This document shows, in pieces, positions 60,568-64,000 of a DNA stretch of 64,000 bases. The stretch lies in NCBI GenBank assembly GCA_958296055.1, contig CATQHS010000001.1, positions 1,332,277-1,396,276 on the forward strand. The letters are read 5' to 3'. The notes beneath the pieces are model-generated. The model searched no databases and was not told the DNA's origin. It saw only the letters and a program-made list of their open reading frames with translations. The position numbers and the translations under genes are program-made. Positions within the stretch are counted from its first letter, which is position 1. Each line of letters begins with the position of its first letter. The stretch comes from an uncultured Acidimicrobiales bacterium (GTDB lineage: Bacteria; Actinomycetota; Acidimicrobiia; Acidimicrobiales; Aldehydirespiratoraceae).

Positions 60568-61175
60568 GCCCCGGCCCCTTCCTGTCCCTCCCGCACCAGC
60601 GGTCGCCCGAAGCTGGAGCGCTCGACCGGCTTGGCGGCGCCGGGGCGGCCCCGCTTCTGCACCATCGACCACAGAGCGACGTTGCCGCCGATGGCGGCCC
60701 CGTAGATGAGCACGGCGACGAGATCGCGGATCACCACGTAGGTGATGGTGAAGGGGAAGCTGCCGCCCTGGGCCTGGGCCCTCAGAATGCCGCCGGGCCC
60801 GACGAAGAGCTTGTCGGACCGCCAGTTGAGCTCGTTGTCGGCCCAAGTCAGCCACTGATGGGGGACGACGCCATAGACCCAGAACATCAAGAAGAACACC
60901 ACCATGGCCCCGAACATGGCCTCGCCCCAGGTCACCGGGGTCCCCGGGGCCCGGCCTTTCAGGTAGCGCAAGACGCCGCCGGTGACAGCGACCGTGACGA
61001 TGACAGAGAGGGTGAAGGCAACCACCAGCGCTCCTGGCCACTTCCCGAACCGTTCTCGAGTGTAGCCCCCGGCGGGGGGACCTCCGGGAACGGCCCCGGT
61101 TCTATCAGCCGACCGGCCCGGCGCCACAACCCGGCGCATCGGGCCCGGGCTCCGGCCGAGGCCGACCGGTCCCAT
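60564..61175 (-). CDS. Small membrane protein of the cytochrome bc cluster
   Basis: Up to 203 residues; ATG codons at residue 1 and 13 are both possible. Three hydrophobic helices: 'ALVVAFTLSVIVTVAVTGG', 'MFGAMVVFFLMFWVYGVVP' and 'IRDLVAVLIYGAAIGGNVAL'. Between the last two lies 'HQWLTWADNELNWRSDKLFVGPGG'. No cofactor motif is seen. It is first in the minus-strand operon ahead of the ferredoxin, and probably an accessory subunit. Confidence 0.65.
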   Translation of the reverse strand: MGPVGLGRSPGPMRRVVAPGRSADRTGAVPGGPPAGGYTRERFGKWPGALVVAFTLSVIVTVAVTGGVLRYLKGRAPGTPVTWGEAMFGAMVVFFLMFWVYGVVPHQWLTWADNELNWRSDKLFVGPGGILRAQAQGGSFPFTITYVVIRDLVAVLIYGAAIGGNVALWSMVQKRGRPGAAKPVERSSFGRPLVREGQEGAGA

Positions 61176-61279
61176 GCGTGTTCAGCTTGGCCGGATCGGC
61201 CACACTGGCTCTATCGTGACGCGCCGGTTGGGCGCGCCCACACCGGACCCGAATCCCGAACCCCCGCGGAGACACGCTG
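61176..61279. promoter_or_regulatory. Divergent promoter region of the cytochrome cluster
   Basis: 104 bp between the minus-strand bc operon and the plus-strand cytochrome c gene. It should contain both promoters; no consensus boxes are clear. Confidence 0.4.
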
Positions 61280-62095
61280 GTGATCGAGGTACCAGAGCAT
61301 CTCCTGGCCCGCTCCCGCCAACGCCGGGTCGAGCTCACCGGCGAAGGCGACGAAGCGTCCCCGACCCCTGCGGCCTCGGGCGCCCCCGGCCCCGGCGCCG
61401 CGCCGGCGGCCGCCCCAGTGCCCGCCGCGCCGGTGCCAGCGCCCGCGCCCGCCGAACCGGCCCGGCCCGTGCCGGTGGCCCCCTATGTGGAAGCGGCCCG
61501 GCAGCGCAAGAAGATGCCGGTGTGGGCCGCATCGGTGATGGTGTTCCTGCCCATCTGGGCCATCTTCTACGTGGGCACCCTGGAGCCACCGGCCAGCGAC
61601 GAGCTGGTCCTGATCGAGAACGGCTCGACCGTCTACAGCACCTGCGCCTCCTGCCACGGAGGCGACGGGGGCGGGTCGGCCACCGGCCGCCAGCTCAACG
61701 ACGGCGAGCTGCTGCTCACCTTCCCGGCCGGCGAGAACTTCGACGGCTTGGCCCAGCACCTGTCGTGGGTGTACCTCGGCACCCAGGGCACCCGCAGCCT
61801 CGGGTTCGACACCTACGGAAACCCCGACCGGCCCGACGGGGCCCGCGTGGTCGGCAGCTTCGCCAACGGCATGAGCGGATTCGCCAACCTAGACATGGAG
61901 GATCTGGTCTCGGTGGTGTTCTACGAGCGGGTCGCCCACGGCGGGCTCGACCCGGAGCGGGCCGCGCTGGAAGAGGCGATGCTGCTGGCTTTGGCCACCG
62001 ACAGCCCCACCCCCGAGACGGGCTCTCCGGTCGAGTTCGGGGAGCTGCTGGCCGCCTCGGCCGAGCTTCACGGCGTCGGGGCCGCCGAGGAATAA
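61280..62095 (+). CDS. Membrane-anchored monoheme cytochrome c
   Basis: 271 residues. Starts 'MIEVPEHLLARSRQRR', then a Pro/Ala-rich cytoplasmic segment, one helix ('VWAASVMVFLPIWAIFYVG' near residue 80) and a cytochrome c domain with 'CASCHGGDGGG' near residue 117 and 'SFANGMSGFANLDMED' as likely Met-ligand region. Divergent from the bc operon, it is a probable electron acceptor or second c-type subunit. The shared N-terminal motif links it to the cytochrome b C-terminal subunit. Confidence 0.85.
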   Translation: MIEVPEHLLARSRQRRVELTGEGDEASPTPAASGAPGPGAAPAAAPVPAAPVPAPAPAEPARPVPVAPYVEAARQRKKMPVWAASVMVFLPIWAIFYVGTLEPPASDELVLIENGSTVYSTCASCHGGDGGGSATGRQLNDGELLLTFPAGENFDGLAQHLSWVYLGTQGTRSLGFDTYGNPDRPDGARVVGSFANGMSGFANLDMEDLVSVVFYERVAHGGLDPERAALEEAMLLALATDSPTPETGSPVEFGELLAASAELHGVGAAEE

Positions 62096-62173
62096 GAGCC
62101 GGGTGCGGATGAGAGCGGCCCACCCGAGCCGGAACCGCTCCCCCGCTTCCCCGAACTCCGCGGGCGGCTGACC

Positions 62174-63838
62174 GTGGGCCCCCCGGCAGACATCTCGACC
62201 ACTGCCGAGTGGCGGGCCCTGGCCGACCACCAAGGCCAGATGGCCTCGGTCCATCTCCGCGACCTGTTCGCGGCAGACCCGGGCCGGGCCGACCGCTTCA
62301 CCGCCGCCGTCGGCGACCTAGTGGTGGACTGGTCCCGGCAGCGGGTCACCGACCGCACCGTGGAGCTGCTCGTCGCCCTGGCCAGCCGGGCCGGGGTGGT
62401 CGAGCGGATGGGGGCCATGGTCGCCGGGGCGCCGGTCAACGCCACCGAGGGCCGGGCCGCGCTCCACACCGCCCTGCGGGCCGGACCCGGCTCGGCGGCG
62501 CCCGCCGGGGGCGCCGACGTCGGCCCGGGGGTACAGCGGGAGCTGGAGCGGATGGCGGCTCTGGCCGACCAGATCCGGTCCGGCCGCAAGCTGGGGGCCA
62601 CGGGCCAGCCCATTACCGCGGTGGTCAACATCGGCATCGGCGGATCGGCCCTGGGCCCGAGGATGGCCTGCGAGGCTTTGGGCGCCTTTCGCCACGACCG
62701 GGTCCGGTGCCGCTTCGCGTCCAACGTGGACGGGTCCGAGCTGGCGACGGCCCTCTCCAGCCTAGACCCGGCCGAGACCCTGTTCGTCGTCTCGTCCAAG
62801 TCGTTCGCCACCGTCGAGACGCTGGCCAACGCCGCTTCGGCCCGGGCCTGGGTGGCCGCCGCGCTGGGCGAAGGAGCGGTGGCCGACCATTTCGCGGCCG
62901 TGACCGCCGACCGGCAGGCCGCGGTCGGCTTCGGGATCGACCCGGCCTCGATCCTGGGCCTGTGGGACTGGGTGGGGGGCCGCTTCTCGCTGGCGTCGGC
63001 CGCCTCGATGGTGCTGATGATCGCCATCGGGCCCGAGCGTTTCTCGGAGATGCTGGCCGGGTTCCGGGCCGTGGACCAGCACCTGACCGACCGGCCCCCG
63101 GCCGCCAACCTGCCCGTGCTGTTGGGGCTGGTGGCGGTGTGGAACCGCAACTTCTGGGGCTTCCCCACCCGGGCGGTGATCCCCTACTCCAGCCGGCTCG
63201 GCCTCCTACCCGCCCACCTCGGCCAGCTCGACATGGAGTCCAACGGCAAGCAGGTGCGCCTCGACGGCTCGCCGGTGAGCTACCCGACCGGGCCGGTGGT
63301 GTGGGGCGGGGCCGGCACCGACGGCCAACACTCCTTCCATCAGTGGCTGCACCAGGGCACCGACATCGCGCCCGCCGACTTCATCGTGTTCGCCGAGCCC
63401 GACCCCGACCTGGCCGGCCGCCCGGGACTGGATAGCCGGGACCTCGACCGCCACCACGACCTGCTGGCCGCCAACTGCCTGGCCCAGGCCGAGGCACTGG
63501 CCTTCGGCAGCGCCGAAGGAGGCGACGGTGACGGGGGCGACGAGCCGGACCGGCATCGGCGCTGCGCCGGCAACCGGCCCTCGACGGTGATCATGGCCCC
63601 CCGGCTGACCCCCTCGGTTTTGGGCCAGATCGTGGCCCTCTACGAGCACCAGGCCGCGGTCCAGGGCGCGGTCTGGGGCGTCAACAGCTTCGACCAGCCC
63701 GGCGTGGAGCTGGGCAAGCGGCTGGCCGGCCCCATCGCCGCCGAACTGGCCTCAGCGGACCCCCCGGAGCTGGGCCACGACGCCGCCACCAACGCCCTGA
63801 TCCGCCGGTACCGCCGCCTGCGGGGCCGCCCCTGCTGA
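62174..63838 (+). CDS. pgi: Glucose-6-phosphate isomerase
   Basis: 554 residues. It has 'GAPVNATEGRAALHTALR', 'VVNIGIGGSALGPRM' (phosphate loop), 'LFVVSSKSFATVETLANA', 'LWDWVGGRFSLAS' and 'WGGAGTDGQHSFHQWLHQGTD' (catalytic Glu/His region), plus 'VNSFDQPGVELGK' with the active-site Lys. It interconverts glucose-6-P and fructose-6-P in the cytosol. An Asp/Gly-rich insert lies near residue 445. GTG 62174 start. Confidence 0.96.
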   Translation: MGPPADISTTAEWRALADHQGQMASVHLRDLFAADPGRADRFTAAVGDLVVDWSRQRVTDRTVELLVALASRAGVVERMGAMVAGAPVNATEGRAALHTALRAGPGSAAPAGGADVGPGVQRELERMAALADQIRSGRKLGATGQPITAVVNIGIGGSALGPRMACEALGAFRHDRVRCRFASNVDGSELATALSSLDPAETLFVVSSKSFATVETLANAASARAWVAAALGEGAVADHFAAVTADRQAAVGFGIDPASILGLWDWVGGRFSLASAASMVLMIAIGPERFSEMLAGFRAVDQHLTDRPPAANLPVLLGLVAVWNRNFWGFPTRAVIPYSSRLGLLPAHLGQLDMESNGKQVRLDGSPVSYPTGPVVWGGAGTDGQHSFHQWLHQGTDIAPADFIVFAEPDPDLAGRPGLDSRDLDRHHDLLAANCLAQAEALAFGSAEGGDGDGGDEPDRHRRCAGNRPSTVIMAPRLTPSVLGQIVALYEHQAAVQGAVWGVNSFDQPGVELGKRLAGPIAAELASADPPELGHDAATNALIRRYRRLRGRPC

Positions 63839-63850
63839 GCCCGGCGCCGA

Positions 63851-63875
63851 CCGCCCCGCGGGCCCGACGGGGCGG
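63851..63875. terminator. Hairpin between convergent genes
   Basis: CCGCCCCG (63851-63858) pairs with CGGGGCGG (63868-63875) across a 9-nt loop. It sits between the pgi stop and the stop of the minus-strand gene. It lacks a T-run, so bidirectional termination is only likely from position. Confidence 0.45.
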
Positions 63876-63879
63876 CGGG

Positions 63880-64000
63880 CTAGATCAGCTTCCACCAGGG
63901 GACGGCCAGAACCTCCGAGGTCAGCCAGTCGACCCGGTCGCCGCAGTGAACCAACAGACCCGGCAGGGCGCGGTCCCCGTACTCCCGCCGGAACGTGCGC
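63880..64000 (-). CDS. 3' end of an unidentified gene (partial)
   Basis: The last 39-40 codons of a minus-strand gene cut by the window edge, ending 'DWLTSEVLAVPWWKLI' and TAG. 'GLLVHCGDRVDWLT' recalls the C-terminal end of DUF4143-type ATPases, but the fragment is too short for a firm call. Confidence 0.5.
   Translation of the reverse strand, partial: RTFRREYGDRALPGLLVHCGDRVDWLTSEVLAVPWWKLI

Noticed and set aside
62109..62171. 20-codon ORF between the cytochrome c gene and pgi
   Set aside because: It bridges the gap like the mini-ORFs, but shares no start or end sequence with either neighbour, so coincidence in GC-rich DNA is likely.

Overview
The window is very GC-rich, gene-dense DNA. 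Its coding style points to an uncultured-type actinobacterium of the Acidimicrobiia. The clues are frequent GTG/TTG starts, GTGA stop/start overlaps, a eukaryote-like glutamine synthetase II, an S-layer-homology repeat of the 'AAGVTLGCGDG' type and N-terminal 'EVPEHLLxRSR' motifs. The assignment is inferred from style and gene content only.

Layout. 0-6 kb: a DUF3179 lipoprotein, a TIGR03792-like protein, then a sugar-type operon (SDR, DhnA/LsrF-type aldolase, FGGY kinase, D-2-hydroxyacid dehydrogenase). 6-20 kb: mixed housekeeping and accessory genes. These are an AAA/DUF4143 ATPase behind five exact-period 23-bp repeats, an SDR, a hypothetical gene with an elaborate upstream region, ubiX, yqeC, a selenocysteine tRNA, a NYN protein, a sigma-70 factor, NAD synthetase, glutamine synthetase II, an orphan HD domain, a rearranged patch holding a broken SLH/glucose-dehydrogenase relic, and a polytopic membrane protein. 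19.5-33.1 kb: an NDUFAF7-type methyltransferase and an 11-subunit complex I operon (nuoABCDHIJKLMN, no EFG) on the minus strand. A lower-GC tandem array of three paralogous hypothetical genes interrupts it between nuoH and nuoI. 33.2-39.2 kb: a deoxy-sugar locus (damaged binding-protein gene, ABC ATPase, permease, L-rhamnose mutarotase, Gfo/Idh/MocA dehydrogenase, lactonase-like amidohydrolase, PhyH dioxygenase). 39.3-62.1 kb: a second, complete 14-subunit complex I operon (nuoA-N). It lies directly downstream of a cytochrome b/Rieske/cytochrome c cluster that also encodes a two-cluster ferredoxin. 62.2-64 kb: pgi and the 3' end of another gene.

How it works together. The 14-subunit enzyme would oxidise NADH and the 11-subunit enzyme probably takes electrons from ferredoxin or another donor. 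Both would feed quinone, which the adjacent cytochrome bc-type complex re-oxidises. The methyltransferase next to nuoN is the bacterial relative of the eukaryotic complex I assembly factor NDUFAF7.

Most striking observation. At eight gene junctions in the operons, the gap between two genes is bridged by a tiny ORF (14-30 codons; two consecutive ones at one junction). In most cases it appears to come from duplication of the stop/start region. It usually starts like the downstream gene and often shares a GTGA/ATGA/TAATG overlap with a neighbour. This looks like repeated duplication of translation-initiation regions that keeps translation coupled.
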